Source of the DNA: Halobacillus sp. A1
GTDB lineage: Bacteria; Bacillota; Bacilli; Bacillales; Halobacillaceae
DNA length: 64,000 bases
NCBI RefSeq assembly: GCF_024189295.1
Contig: NZ_JAIZEN010000002.1
Coordinates: 1-64,000, forward strand
Direction of reading: 5' to 3'
Under the pieces are notes generated by a model. It saw nothing but the letters and a program-made list of their open reading frames with translations, had not been told where the DNA came from and ran no database searches. Position 1 is the stretch's first letter. Each line of letters begins with the position of its first letter. Positions 33,856-42,415 of this stretch are shown in pieces. The position numbers were made by a program, and so were the translations under genes.

Positions 33856-34470
33856 TTATTTTGCAGCTTCGTAACGCTTAGAAACTTCTTCCCAATTTAC
33901 AACGTTCCAGAATGCTTTAGCATAGTCTGGACGACGGTTCTGGTAGTTCAGGTAATACGCATGTTCCCAAACATCTAAGCCAAGGATCGGCGTTTTACCT
34001 TCCATGATTGGAGAATCCTGGTTTAATGTGTCAATAACATCAAGTTTTCCATTATTAACAACTAACCAAGCCCAGCCAGAGCCGAAACGGCCTGCTGCTG
34101 TTGCTTCGAATTTTTCTTTAAATTGATCAAATCCTCCGAAAGTATCGTTGATTTGAGTTGAAAGCTCACCTGATGGCTCACCGCCTCCATTTGGAGAAAG
34201 GATAGTCCAGAATAAGCTGTGGTTTGCGTGACCTCCGCCGTTATTACGGACAGCCGTCTTGATATCTTCGGGTACTGCAGCTAAGTTATTAGCAAGCAGC
34301 TCTTCAATGGATTTATCTTGAAGGTCTGCATGCCCTTCAAGAGCACTGTTCAATTTCGTTACATAAGTGTTATGGTGCTTCGTATGGTGGATGTTCATGG
34401 TTTCCTTATCAATAGTTGGTTCTAGTGCATCGTATGCGTAAGGTAGTTCTGGTAGTTCAAATTTAGCCAT
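33856..34470 (-). CDS. sodA: Superoxide dismutase, manganese type
   Basis: A 204-residue Fe/Mn superoxide dismutase that removes superoxide in the cytosol. Metal ligands are visible: His27 in MNIHHTKHH, His in [11 protein letters not shown] (about 82), and Asp/His in the signature [11 protein letters not shown] (about 164-168). The Gln in [10 protein letters not shown] context and the GGGG-type loop favour manganese, as in B. subtilis SodA. The start ATG 34470 has AAAGGAGG seven bases upstream; the open frame extends ten codons further without a site. It is monocistronic. Confidence 0.95.
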   Translation of the reverse strand: MAKFELPELPYAYDALEPTIDKETMNIHHTKHHNTYVTKLNSALEGHADLQDKSIEELLANNLAAVPEDIKTAVRNNGGGHANHSLFWTILSPNGGGEPSGELSTQINDTFGGFDQFKEKFEATAAGRFGSGWAWLVVNNGKLDVIDTLNQDSPIMEGKTPILGLDVWEHAYYLNYQNRRPDYAKAFWNVVNWEEVSKRYEAAK

Positions 34471-34492
34471 GGTTAACTCCTCCTTTAATAAT

Positions 34493-34559
34493 ATGTACAT
34501 GTTCGGGATTATTTGATATCCCTACAATGTACATTACCAAACGAATTTTTGAGTTGCAA
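34493..34559 (-). promoter_or_regulatory. Candidate sodA promoter with two ATGTACAT palindromes
   Basis: On the minus strand TTGCAA (34559-34554), 17 bases, then TAATGT (34536-34531) preceded by TGG, an extended -10. The palindrome ATGTACAT occurs twice, at 34493-34500 and 34527-34534; the second overlaps the -10 and the first lies near +30, an arrangement seen for repressor operators. The regulator is unknown. Confidence 0.45.
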
Positions 34560-34658
34560 ATTATTTGCCCGTCAATTTGATGATTGCTGGGGACACATAG
34601 AATGCATTCCCCATGCACAACAAATGAAACATAGAGCTCCGTAAAAATATACTAACGG

Positions 34659-34710
34659 ATTATTTATACATTTAAAGGCTCTAAATTATTTATACATTTA
34701 AAGGCTCTAA
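34659..34710. repeat. Perfect 26-bp tandem duplication
   Basis: The unit beginning ATTATTTATACATTTAAAGG (26 bases, ending CTCTAA) occurs twice, back to back, without a mismatch. It is in the 476-base gap between sodA and the tRNA genes (34471-34946). Aside from the sodA promoter and this repeat, and the terminator at 34918, the gap is AT-rich with no gene I can support. Confidence 0.9.
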
Positions 34711-34917
34711 ACGGATTAAATATTCCTCTACATTAAAACCTTGTGTTGATCTTCCATATTACCTCATCAACAGTTTCGTTAATGTTTTAGTGTGAAGTGC
34801 ACTCTATCAAGATCACTTCTACCCGGCCTCGCATGTTTTAAGTTATTTTAGCGTGAATTTCTAAATATAATTGAGTACTCTCTTATCGGCAGAAACATTT
34901 CACAAATTCAAAACATA

Positions 34918-34942
34918 AAAAAACAAGCCAGTATGCTTGTTA
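34918..34942 (-). terminator. Terminator of the tRNA cluster
   Basis: AACAAGC and GCTTGTT form a hairpin with a six-base loop, followed on the minus strand by seven T. It is five bases from the CCA end of tRNA-Phe. Confidence 0.8.
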
Positions 34943-34946
34943 GAAA

Positions 34947-35022
<76 letters not shown>

Positions 35023-35202
35023 CTAGTATATTTTTTAAAGTGCTTCGATCCAATTTTGCATCAGATAACTTGTCGAAAGTGTTCCGTGCTCGTCTCGCAG
35101 CAGGCTGATTCGCAAATTTTTTATGTTCCTCGTTAATTCTGCTGTGAGGATTATCTACTGAGCCATAATACGATTTGATTTAAAGTAAGACGAAGTATGT
35201 AA

Positions 35203-35295
35203 TGGCGGAGGAGGAGGGATTCGAACCCCCGCGGGCCGTGAAGCCCCTGTCGGTTTTCAAGACCGATCCCTTCAGCCGAACTTGGGTACTCCTCC
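35203..35295 (-). tRNA. tRNA-Ser (anticodon TGA)
   Basis: A class II tRNA of 93 bases with a long variable arm (GGGGCTTCACGGCCC region). Acceptor is GGAGGAG/CTCCTCC with discriminator G, anticodon loop CTTGAAA between TCGGT and ACCGA, T-loop GTTCGAATC and encoded CCA. Confidence 0.97.
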
Positions 35296-35304
35296 GAAAA
35301 AAAA

Positions 35305-35381
35305 TGGTGGACCCTGCAGGACTCGAACCTGCGACCGATCGGTTATGAGCCGATAGCTCTAACCAGCTGAGCTAAGGGTCC
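35305..35381 (-). tRNA. tRNA-Ile2 (anticodon CAT, lysidine type)
   Basis: Acceptor GGACCCT/AGGGTCC, D-arm AGCTCAGCTGGTTAGAGC, anticodon loop CTCATAA between ATCGG and CCGAT, T-loop GTTCGAGTC, discriminator A and encoded CCA. The body matches the Bacillus minor isoleucine tRNA that reads AUA after TilS changes C34 to lysidine. The elongator Met tRNA at 35514 has a different body. Confidence 0.9.
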
Positions 35382-35385
35382 AACA

Positions 35386-35462
35386 TGGGGCGGCTGATGG
35401 GAATCGAACCCACGAATGCCGGAACCACAATCCGGTGCGTTAACCACTTCGCCACAACCGCC
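35386..35462 (-). tRNA. tRNA-His (anticodon GTG)
   Basis: Acceptor begins with the extra G at position -1 (GGCGGTTG) pairing with C73, the histidine identity pair. The anticodon loop is TTGTGGT between CCGGA and TCCGG, the T-loop is GTTCGATTC, and CCA is encoded. Confidence 0.96.
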
Positions 35463-35513
35463 ATAATTGGAAAGTATAAAATTTTTATTATGTAACCATA
35501 TCTTTTAAAAAAG

Positions 35514-35587
35514 TAGCGGCGGAGGGGATCGAACCCCCGACCTCACGGGTATGAACCGTACGCTCTAGCCAGCTGAGCTACACCGCC
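35514..35587 (-). tRNA. tRNA-Met, elongator (anticodon CAT)
   Basis: Acceptor GGCGGTG/CGCCGCT, D-arm AGCTCAGCTGGCTAGAGC, anticodon loop TTCATAC between TACGG and CCGTG, T-loop GTTCGATCC. The body matches the Bacillus elongator Met tRNA. It is the only gene of the five without an encoded CCA, so the end must be added by CCA transferase. It is the first gene of the cluster. Confidence 0.93.
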
Positions 35588-35749
35588 ATTTTGTTAATTT
35601 CGCTTCGTTCTCAAATGAAGCGACGCAAATAAATATATCATGGTTTCGAAGGCCTGTCAACAAAATCATCAAATGTTTTTGGCGCCAGAAATAATATAGC
35701 ATGTGAGGTGCTCGGTTTCAATAGTTTTTTATATATTTATATAAAAATA

Positions 35750-35779
35750 TAAGCCGCTGCCTTAAAGACAGCGGCTTAA
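35750..35779 (-). terminator. Terminator of the Na/Pi symporter gene
   Basis: AAGCCGCTG and CAGCGGCTT with a nine-base loop form a hairpin followed on the minus strand by ATATTTTTATAT. It lies four bases past the stop codon. Confidence 0.8.
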
Positions 35780-35782
35780 AAT

Positions 35783-37420
35783 TTATAGACTTTCTTTTTC
35801 ACCTAGAACTTCTTCAGCAATATTCACTGCGTGGTCTCCTATACGCTCAAGGTTACTAATCATATCGACAAACACAATGCCAGCTTGGCCAGTGCAAAGT
35901 CCTTCGTTCATCCTAATAATGTGCTTCTTACGGAAGCTCCTTTCCATGCGATCGAGTTCATTCTCTTTTTGAACAACAGAAAGTGCTTCTTCACGATCCA
36001 TCGATTCTAATGATTTCGTGGCTTGTTTCACTGTCATAAGAGTCAAATCGAACATTTCGTTTAAATCTTCAACAGCTTGCTCAGTTAATAGAACTTTATT
36101 TGAATTTTTATAATCGATTAATTCGATAATATTTTCAAAATGGTCTCCTATGCGCTCAATGTCTCTTACAGAATCCATCAGAGCCGTATGCTTATGACTG
36201 TCTTCATCTGAAAGCTGAGCTTGCGATAGGTCTACTAAATAATCTGTTATTTTTCTATCTAGATTATTTAAAGCTTCTTCTATTTGCATAGCTAATTCAG
36301 AGTGTTTCGGTTGTTTATTATTTAAATACAGACTGGTTTCTTCTAAACCTTTATATGCATATTCACCCATGCGTATAACTTCTTCTTTTGCCTGGTCTAA
36401 TGCTAGAGATGGAGATTGTTCAATGAAAATCGGATCCAGGTGCTGCGGTTTGTATTCAATTTCTGAATCGTTACCAGGAATAATTTTCATTACAATCCAT
36501 GCAAGGGCTGCTATAAACGGAAACTGTACGATAGTGTTTGCAACGTTGAAAGACCCGTGGGCAAAAGCAATCGTCATTTCCGGATTCAAATCTAATGACG
36601 TACGTAGCCAATCGACAAAATTGTAAAATGGAGCGAGAAATATTAAAAATACGGCAGCGCCTATTACGTTAAATATGACGTGGGCAGCAGCCGCACGTTT
36701 AGCGCCTACACTTGCGCCAATGGATGCTAAAACAGCAGTAATCGTAGTTCCGATATTATCCCCGAACAATACAGGAAGTGCAGCCTGGAGGTCCATTAGA
36801 CCTTCCCCGAATAACTGTTGAAGCACCCCAATTGTGGCACTGGAACTTTGTACGATTACCGTGAACAGCGTACCGATTGTCACACCTAATATAGGGTTGT
36901 CACTCATGCTTAAAGTCAACTCTTGAAATGCTTCTAGTGACCTTAGCGGTTTCATTCCGCCGCTCATGACATCTAAACCGAAAAACAAGGCACCTAAACC
37001 GAATACAGTCTGTCCAATATTCGTGACTTTTTTGTTTTTAAAGAAGAATAATAAGAAGGACCCGACTGCGATAATCGGTAATCCATAAGAACTGATGTCA
37101 ATACCGATAATAAACGCCGTTACTGTCGTTCCAATGTTGGCACCCATGATAACACCAATGGCCTGCCTGAAAGTCATGAAACCGGCATTAACAAGCCCGA
37201 CTGTTAATACTGTGGTCGTTGTACTGCTCTGGACCAGTACGGTTACAAATAAACCTGCCAGCACACCCATGAACGGGTTACTAGTGAACCGGTCCAGTAT
37301 TTCTCTCAAACGGTCTCCAGCAGTACGCTGTAAACCATCCGCTAAATATTTCAAACCAAAAAGGAAAATACCTAATCCACCAATGAATTCAAAAATCATT
37401 TGTTGAACATCGATTTCCAA
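35783..37420 (-). CDS. Na/Pi cotransporter family protein fused to a PhoU-like domain
   Basis: A 545-residue protein. Residues 1-320 hold two inverted Na/Pi (NptA/SLC34-type) repeats with the diagnostic QSSTTTTVL (about 65-73) and QSSSATIGV (about 190-198) motifs and about eight helices. Residues 340-545 form a PhoU-like helical domain with two E/DxxxD-type metal motifs (IERIGDHFENII and LERIGDHAVNIA). It probably imports phosphate with sodium, though homologues such as YjbB have been proposed to export it. The start is TTG at 37420, with GGTGGAG upstream. It is next to the tRNA cluster, apart from pst. Confidence 0.88.
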   Translation of the reverse strand: MEIDVQQMIFEFIGGLGIFLFGLKYLADGLQRTAGDRLREILDRFTSNPFMGVLAGLFVTVLVQSSTTTTVLTVGLVNAGFMTFRQAIGVIMGANIGTTVTAFIIGIDISSYGLPIIAVGSFLLFFFKNKKVTNIGQTVFGLGALFFGLDVMSGGMKPLRSLEAFQELTLSMSDNPILGVTIGTLFTVIVQSSSATIGVLQQLFGEGLMDLQAALPVLFGDNIGTTITAVLASIGASVGAKRAAAAHVIFNVIGAAVFLIFLAPFYNFVDWLRTSLDLNPEMTIAFAHGSFNVANTIVQFPFIAALAWIVMKIIPGNDSEIEYKPQHLDPIFIEQSPSLALDQAKEEVIRMGEYAYKGLEETSLYLNNKQPKHSELAMQIEEALNNLDRKITDYLVDLSQAQLSDEDSHKHTALMDSVRDIERIGDHFENIIELIDYKNSNKVLLTEQAVEDLNEMFDLTLMTVKQATKSLESMDREEALSVVQKENELDRMERSFRKKHIIRMNEGLCTGQAGIVFVDMISNLERIGDHAVNIAEEVLGEKESL

Positions 37421-37639
37421 AGTTTCTCCACCCTTTCTTCATCCAAGTTTTTTCTCTATTTCTTTTGTAACGCCTTCCCCATTATTGACGAATGGAAAAT
37501 GCTTTGTAAAGAATAATCATGAATCTTAACATTAAATTTACATTCGCGTTAATTTGACGATATATTACAAGTTTTTCTTGCTAATAAATAGCAATGTCAA
37601 TTATCATAAAACCGATGATTGTAAAGGGGAAATTTACAT

Positions 37640-38131
37640 ATGACCAAAACTCAGCAGTTTATTAAAAGTTTCTATCACATAAAACTACTTGCCGCCTTTC
37701 GAGTAAAGCCCATGGGCAAAGCCATCAGCTATCTATTTTATTTAAGCTTGATTCTCCTGCTTCCAGTGCTGGCCAGTTCGTTATTCACTTTTCTATTTGG
37801 CAGTGAACCACCTTCCATCGTCTCGGGGGTGTCCAGCGGCATTTTTATTGTGATCTTCTTGCCCTTTATTTATTTTTTGATCGTCTTTGTTTTATTTATA
37901 GTTGTAAGTGGATTCGCAGCTTTAGCTCTTCTTTATACACGTTTAAGTAATCGGCGGGCGGATTATAAACAGTTATGGAATGTGGCTGCTCTTGCAATCA
38001 CTGCCCCCGCTTTTGTCGTTGTGTTGGTGGAGTCATTTATTTTTTCAAGTACATGGTTTTTATATGTATTCATCATAGCTTCCACCATTTATATAGGATC
38101 AGCCCTTAAATATTTGCCTCAAAAAAAATAA
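37640..38131 (+). CDS. DUF1189-like membrane protein, shortened (YqgB-like)
   Basis: A 163-residue membrane protein. The N-terminus, QFIKSFYHIKLLAAFRVKPM, and the C-terminal half (about 100-160, RRADYKQLWNVAALAITAPA) resemble the two ends of DUF1189 proteins such as YqgB. The extracytoplasmic region of roughly 100 residues normally between the first and second helix is missing. About four helices remain (28-48, 62-100, 112-130, 135-153). GGGG lies 10 bases before the ATG. There are no disruptions, so it may be a natural short form. The family call is tentative. Confidence 0.55.
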   Translation: MTKTQQFIKSFYHIKLLAAFRVKPMGKAISYLFYLSLILLLPVLASSLFTFLFGSEPPSIVSGVSSGIFIVIFLPFIYFLIVFVLFIVVSGFAALALLYTRLSNRRADYKQLWNVAALAITAPAFVVVLVESFIFSSTWFLYVFIIASTIYIGSALKYLPQKK

Positions 38132-38172
38132 AAACGGTCGATTTTCTTTTAATGAAAATCGACCGTTTTATT
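38128..38172. terminator. Bidirectional terminator
   Basis: AAAACGGTCGATTTTC and GAAAATCGACCGTTTT form a near-perfect 16-bp hairpin with A- and T-runs on both flanks. It serves the DUF1189-like gene on the plus strand and the nfeD-like gene on the minus strand. Confidence 0.9.
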
Positions 38173-38812
38173 ATTCAGTTCCTTTTAATTTCTTGACTAA
38201 TATTCTCGTGCCGTCGACAGAAGCCACTTTGACTTCATCTCCTTTATAGATCCACTGACCATTAGAGATGGCACTGTATTCTTCTTCGTCAATTTGTATC
38301 GTTCCTACAGGTCTCATATCAGTCATCGCCTTTCCAGTCTGACCGATAAGAGCCGAATATGTTTCCTTCATTGAATTGTAGCCCATCTCTGAAGATAGCT
38401 GGTCAGACAAAGCGATTTTCGTCCACATTTCCCTTCGCTTAAATACCTTCAGGAACATTAACGATGCGGCACCGCCTACCAGCACCCCGATGACACTGTA
38501 CAAACCAGAAACCCAATCTGGAGCGCTGAAGCCAACAGCAATTACCATCGCTGTTGCTCCAATTGTTGCCAGCGTCCCATCGTTCACTACTTTCCCATCT
38601 ATAATAATTAAAGCAAGCCCTAAAATGTAAACGAGCATCATAATCGCAAACATATCCGGAGTAAGAAAAGAATAGAAGTACACAGTAATAAAGCCAAACC
38701 CTAATACTCCAAAAAGCCCCCGCATATTGACGAGCAGCTCGCCTATTAAAAACATCGTTCCAAATAATGTTATGAGCAGTACAATCCAATCATATGATAA
38801 CAGATTCATCAT
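38171..38812 (-). CDS. NfeD family membrane protein
   Basis: A 213-residue protein with five or so helices (about 10-130) and a C-terminal OB-fold-like soluble domain (about 145-213: LIGQTGKAMTDMRPVGTIQI, then DEVKVASVDGTRILVKKL), the NfeD layout. NfeD proteins usually pair with a slipin/flotillin; no such gene is next to it here. GAGGGTG lies upstream of the two adjacent ATGs. It is transcribed alone and lies in the position of B. subtilis yqgA-yqfZ. Confidence 0.82.
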   Translation of the reverse strand: MMNLLSYDWIVLLITLFGTMFLIGELLVNMRGLFGVLGFGFITVYFYSFLTPDMFAIMMLVYILGLALIIIDGKVVNDGTLATIGATAMVIAVGFSAPDWVSGLYSVIGVLVGGAASLMFLKVFKRREMWTKIALSDQLSSEMGYNSMKETYSALIGQTGKAMTDMRPVGTIQIDEEEYSAISNGQWIYKGDEVKVASVDGTRILVKKLKGTE

Positions 38813-39067
38813 CCATTCACCCTCTCATATCCTTTAGTTTACATACGTATGAAAATCCATAATGTTTCACTTAGGCTCTACATTTTTATATTCGTTACCC
38901 TCATGATATAATTTTTCTTAGCATACGTACACTTTTTAAGTTTACACAAACTTAACATTAAATATCTCTGTTTTAAGTGACAATACTTCTCATTTCTTAA
39001 CATACCCCTTATAATATAAAGTGGTATTCATTTAAAGCTTTTTTCAGAAATAAAGGAGCGATTATTA

Positions 39068-40177
39068 ATGGCATTAACTCACAGAAAAGATACTCGGCCA
39101 GTAAAAGTCGGAGATCTGACGATAGGTGGAGAGGACCAGGTTGTCATTCAGTCCATGACCACTACTAAAACACATGACGTAGAAGCAACAGTAGCTGAAA
39201 TTCTTCGTTTAGAAGAAGCTGGATGCCAGGTTGTACGCGTCGCATGCCCGGATGACCGTGCAGCAGATGCTATACCGGAAATTAAAAAACGAATTAACAT
39301 TCCATTGGTCGTTGATATCCACTTTGATTATAAAAAGGCATTGAAAGCTATTGAAGGCGGTGCTGATAAGATCAGGATCAATCCTGGGAATATCGGTAAA
39401 AAAGAGAAAGTCGAAGCTGTCGTGGAAGCCGCAAAAGCAAAAGGAATCCCTATTCGTATCGGCGTAAATGCCGGTTCTCTAGAACGCCATATTTTAGAAA
39501 AATACGGCTACCCTACTGCAGAAGGTATGGTTGAAAGTGCTCTTCACCATATTAAAATTTTAGAGGACCTCGACTTTCACGATATTATCGTTTCGTTAAA
39601 AGCCTCAGATGTTAAGCTGGCTATCGAAGCGTATGAAAAAGCTGCTGAAGCCATCTCATACCCGCTCCATTTAGGGATTACTGAATCCGGCACATTATTT
39701 GCAGGAACTGTAAAAAGTGCCGCCGGGCTTGGAGCTATTTTAAGTAAAGGAATCGGGAGCACATTAAGAGTAAGTTTAAGTGCAGATCCTGTAGAAGAAG
39801 TGAAAGTAGCAAAAGAACTGCTTAAATCTTATGGTCTTGCTTCAAACGCAGCCACATTAATTTCATGTCCGACTTGCGGACGAATTGAAATTGATTTAAT
39901 ATCCATCGCCAATGAAGTTGAAGAATATATTTCCACGATCAAAGCACCGATTAAGGTAGCCGTACTCGGCTGTGCCGTTAATGGTCCAGGAGAAGCTCGC
40001 GAGGCTGATATCGGGATTGCGGGTGCACGAGGAGAAGGTTTACTTTTCCGTCACGGTGAAATCATTCGAAAAGTTCCTGAAGAGATCATGGTGGAAGAAC
40101 TCAAAAAAGAAGTCGACAAACTGGCAGAAGAGCATTATGAGAAAGAACGTAAAGAAAAAGAAGAGCAGAATGCATAA
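39068..40177 (+). CDS. ispG: 4-hydroxy-3-methylbut-2-en-1-yl diphosphate synthase (flavodoxin)
   Basis: The sixth enzyme of the MEP isoprenoid pathway: it reduces MEcPP to HMBPP with a 4Fe-4S cluster. The 369-residue protein has a TIM barrel ([17 protein letters not shown] near 24-40) and a cluster domain with ligands Cys267, Cys270 and Cys302 and the fourth ligand Glu309 (SCPTCGRIE and [11 protein letters not shown]). AAAGGAG lies upstream of the ATG. The next pathway enzyme, IspH, is also in the window at 43905. A bidirectional terminator follows. Confidence 0.97.
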   Translation: MALTHRKDTRPVKVGDLTIGGEDQVVIQSMTTTKTHDVEATVAEILRLEEAGCQVVRVACPDDRAADAIPEIKKRINIPLVVDIHFDYKKALKAIEGGADKIRINPGNIGKKEKVEAVVEAAKAKGIPIRIGVNAGSLERHILEKYGYPTAEGMVESALHHIKILEDLDFHDIIVSLKASDVKLAIEAYEKAAEAISYPLHLGITESGTLFAGTVKSAAGLGAILSKGIGSTLRVSLSADPVEEVKVAKELLKSYGLASNAATLISCPTCGRIEIDLISIANEVEEYISTIKAPIKVAVLGCAVNGPGEAREADIGIAGARGEGLLFRHGEIIRKVPEEIMVEELKKEVDKLAEEHYEKERKEKEEQNA

Positions 40178-40185
40178 ATCAAACT

Positions 40186-40217
40186 AAAGGTGGACCCTAA
40201 TCGGGTCCACCTTTTTT
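40186..40217. terminator. Bidirectional terminator between ispG and yqfX
   Basis: AAAGGTGGACCC and GGGTCCACCTTT with a five-base loop, followed by T on the plus strand; on the minus strand the tail TTTAGTTT is weaker. Confidence 0.85.
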
Positions 40218-40220
40218 AAA

Positions 40221-40670
40221 TTAAAACACTTGGGTAATCGGAGTCAAGAATAGAGAGAATAAGATGGAAACGATACTTATTATGATCGCCATGTTTCCTA
40301 ACGTATCCGCTCCTCGTCTTTTTGATACGACACCTAACGCAATACCCACAATTCCTAAAAGGAATGGAGCAAAGAAGAAGGATAGAATTGCCGCCGATAA
40401 TGCGACCCATCCCATTCCAGCTTTCACGTCATTTTCCATAGTGGTTTCAGATTCTTCCGAACGAATCGGCTCATTCATTGGCATGACGGCTTCTTGAGCA
40501 TATTCTTCGTCATAACTTTCACCATAAACAGGCTGATTAGCTACTCGTTCTACTTCAGTTTCATGCTGTAATTCCTCACCATGCTCTGGTAAAGATGGTT
40601 CGTTTTCGACACGATCAGGAAATGATTGTTCTTCCTCTTGATTCCTTACAGACTTATTTGAATCATCCAT
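40221..40670 (-). CDS. yqfX: YqfX-like DUF4190 membrane protein
   Basis: A 149-residue protein with a long acidic cytoplasmic N-terminus (1-80, rich in Glu) and two C-terminal helices (about 88-112 and 125-145) of the DUF4190 type: VALSAAILSFFFAPFLLGIV, then GNMAIIISIVSILFS. Placed next to ispG it corresponds to B. subtilis YqfX, of unknown function. The start follows only a weak ribosome binding site. An orphan terminator-like hairpin lies 85 bases upstream (see 40755-40784). Confidence 0.72.
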   Translation of the reverse strand: MDDSNKSVRNQEEEQSFPDRVENEPSLPEHGEELQHETEVERVANQPVYGESYDEEYAQEAVMPMNEPIRSEESETTMENDVKAGMGWVALSAAILSFFFAPFLLGIVGIALGVVSKRRGADTLGNMAIIISIVSILFSLFLTPITQVF

Positions 40671-40754
40671 GTGTAACCCTCACTTTCTGGTAGGAGAATC
40701 AAGGTTAGTATGTGGAGTATCCTGTTTTTAAGTAAGGTATTTAATGGGATGCAT

Positions 40755-40784
40755 GAAAAACCTGTACTCTTCTGAGTACAGGTT
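40755..40784 (-). terminator. Orphan terminator-like hairpin upstream of yqfX
   Basis: Perfect 11-bp arms AACCTGTACTC and GAGTACAGGTT with a four-base loop are followed by TTTTTC on the minus strand. No coding region ends here on either strand. The remainder of the 427-base gap (40671-41097) is AT-rich without a supported gene. The hairpin could end a small RNA or act as an attenuator in the yqfX leader. Confidence 0.7.
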
Positions 40785-41097
40785 CAATTAATGATCTGCA
40801 AGCAGCATATTCATTGTAGTAAAAAGTTACCTTTACTTTTTGGATTGTACTTTTTCTTTCATCACCATTATCCTGATAATCTTAGCGCTTTTAGTCAAAA
40901 AATCACTTACGTACCTGTATTAGCATAAAAAGAACTTGTACATTTCTTTACCATTACTCATTTAATTTTTTTCATTTGATTTGCCCAACGCCAAACAAAA
41001 CTACCCTGCAAAAAATCCCTCAACTTATCTTATCAAGAACGAAATTCCTACACTCATCATAAGGTGTAAAGAATGAAATAAGAAGGGGTATGGATAA

Positions 41098-41373
41098 ATG
41101 TTAAAACAGTACATTACCCATAAATTAAAGAACCTGACCGTTGAAGAACTGCTTTATTATAGTAAAATGTATAATATTTCTATAAGCCGCAGGGAAGCAG
41201 AAAAGATCGTTAAAGAGTTACGGAGAAACAAGGAAGATCCTTTTGAAAAACAAGGCAGAAAAAAAATGCTGAAGAAGCTCTCTGAAATCACTTCTGCTGA
41301 AACAGCTCATTCCGTAGATGTTTTACTTCATAAAATCGCTAAACAATACGGTTTAGAAGAATGGCTTCATTAA
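41098..41373 (+). CDS. yqfT: YqfT family protein (DUF2624)
   Basis: A 91-residue, basic, probably all-helical soluble protein beginning MLKQYITHKLKNLTVEELLY. It matches the DUF2624/YqfT family of Bacillaceae; function unknown. AAGGGG lies ten bases before the ATG. It sits before nfo as in B. subtilis, but the zur gene normally nearby is absent. No terminator follows it; it converges on the nfo terminator. Confidence 0.85.
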   Translation: MLKQYITHKLKNLTVEELLYYSKMYNISISRREAEKIVKELRRNKEDPFEKQGRKKMLKKLSEITSAETAHSVDVLLHKIAKQYGLEEWLH

Positions 41374-41383
41374 ACCCTCCTAC

Positions 41384-41432
41384 GGAAAGAAAGCGCCCAG
41401 AGCACGAACGTCTCGAAATTGAGTCTTCCCCA
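41384..41432. repeat. Remnant of the dispersed intergenic repeat (one end)
   Basis: The block acggaaagaaagcgcc followed by acgtctcgaaattgagtctt matches the outer part of copy 2 (acggaaagcgagcc, atgtctcgaattcaagtctt). The core is deleted. It lies in the short gap between yqfT and nfo. Confidence 0.55.
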
Positions 41433-41477
41433 CTTAACCATCACAAAAATTTACTAAAACCTGATACAAAACAACAA

Positions 41478-41502
41478 GAAGAGTGCATCCAAGCACTCTT
41501 CT
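41478..41502 (-). terminator. Terminator of nfo
   Basis: AGAAGAGTGC and GCACTCTTCT with a short loop form a hairpin followed on the minus strand by TGTTGTTTTG. It lies two bases past the nfo stop codon. Confidence 0.75.
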
Positions 41503-41504
41503 GT

Positions 41505-42398
41505 TTATTGCTGCATTATTTTTTCTTTTAACTGTGAATCATATTGGCCTTCTTTTAACATATTGATTTCGAATTGGTAAGGAGGCTGTTTATTCTTTTT
41601 ATCCTCACCTACGTATGGAGTTTCAAGAATTTTAGGGATATCCTTGAATACTTCATGATGAACAATATAGTGAAGGGCTTCAAAACCGATGTGACCGAAT
41701 CCAATATTTTCATGTCGGTCTTTAGCAGCTCCCTTGACATTCTTGCTGTCATTGACATGTACGACTTTTATACGATCCAGTCCGACAATACGGTCAAATT
41801 GGTCAAGGACACCATCAAAATCTTCCACAATATCATAGCCTGCATCGTGGATATGGCAAGTATCCAGGCATACAGAAAGTTTATCGTTCAATTGAACCCC
41901 TTCAATAATTTCAGCCAGTTCCTCAAAGCTTCTTCCACACTCAGATCCTTTGCCGGCCATCGTTTCTAAGGCGATTTGTACGTTTTGGTCTTTGTGAAGA
42001 ACTTCATTCAAACCTTCAATGATTTTAGGAATTCCTTTATCTACCCCTTGTCCCACATGAGAACCCGGGTGAAGGACGATCTGTTTAGAGCCCAGGGCTT
42101 CCGTCCTTTCAATTTCACTTCTGAGAAAATCCACGCCAAGTTCAAAAGTTTCAGGTTTTGTCGTGTTACCGATGTTAATGATGTATGGGGCGTGCACAAC
42201 AATATCATCGATTCCTTTCTCTTTCATATGGGAAGCTCCTGCTTCAATATTCAGTTCTTCAATTGGGCGTCTTCTTGTATTTTGAGGTGCACCTGTGTAG
42301 ATCATAAATGTAGAAGCACCGTAAGAAGCAGCTTCTTCGCTCGCACCAAGCAGCATCTTCTTTCCTTTCATAGATACGTGCGATCCGATTTTCACCAT
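41505..42398 (-). CDS. nfo: Endonuclease IV, AP endonuclease
   Basis: A zinc-dependent apurinic/apyrimidinic endonuclease of base excision repair; in bacilli it also protects spore DNA during germination. The 297-residue TIM barrel shows metal ligands in [51 protein letters not shown] and [12 protein letters not shown], all intact. AAAGGAG lies about 11 bases before the ATG. It lies 17 bases after the cshB-type helicase gene and is probably cotranscribed, as in B. subtilis. Confidence 0.96.
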   Translation of the reverse strand: MVKIGSHVSMKGKKMLLGASEEAASYGASTFMIYTGAPQNTRRRPIEELNIEAGASHMKEKGIDDIVVHAPYIINIGNTTKPETFELGVDFLRSEIERTEALGSKQIVLHPGSHVGQGVDKGIPKIIEGLNEVLHKDQNVQIALETMAGKGSECGRSFEELAEIIEGVQLNDKLSVCLDTCHIHDAGYDIVEDFDGVLDQFDRIVGLDRIKVVHVNDSKNVKGAAKDRHENIGFGHIGFEALHYIVHHEVFKDIPKILETPYVGEDKKNKQPPYQFEINMLKEGQYDSQLKEKIMQQ

Positions 42399-42415
42399 AA
42401 ATGTCCAGCTCCTTT

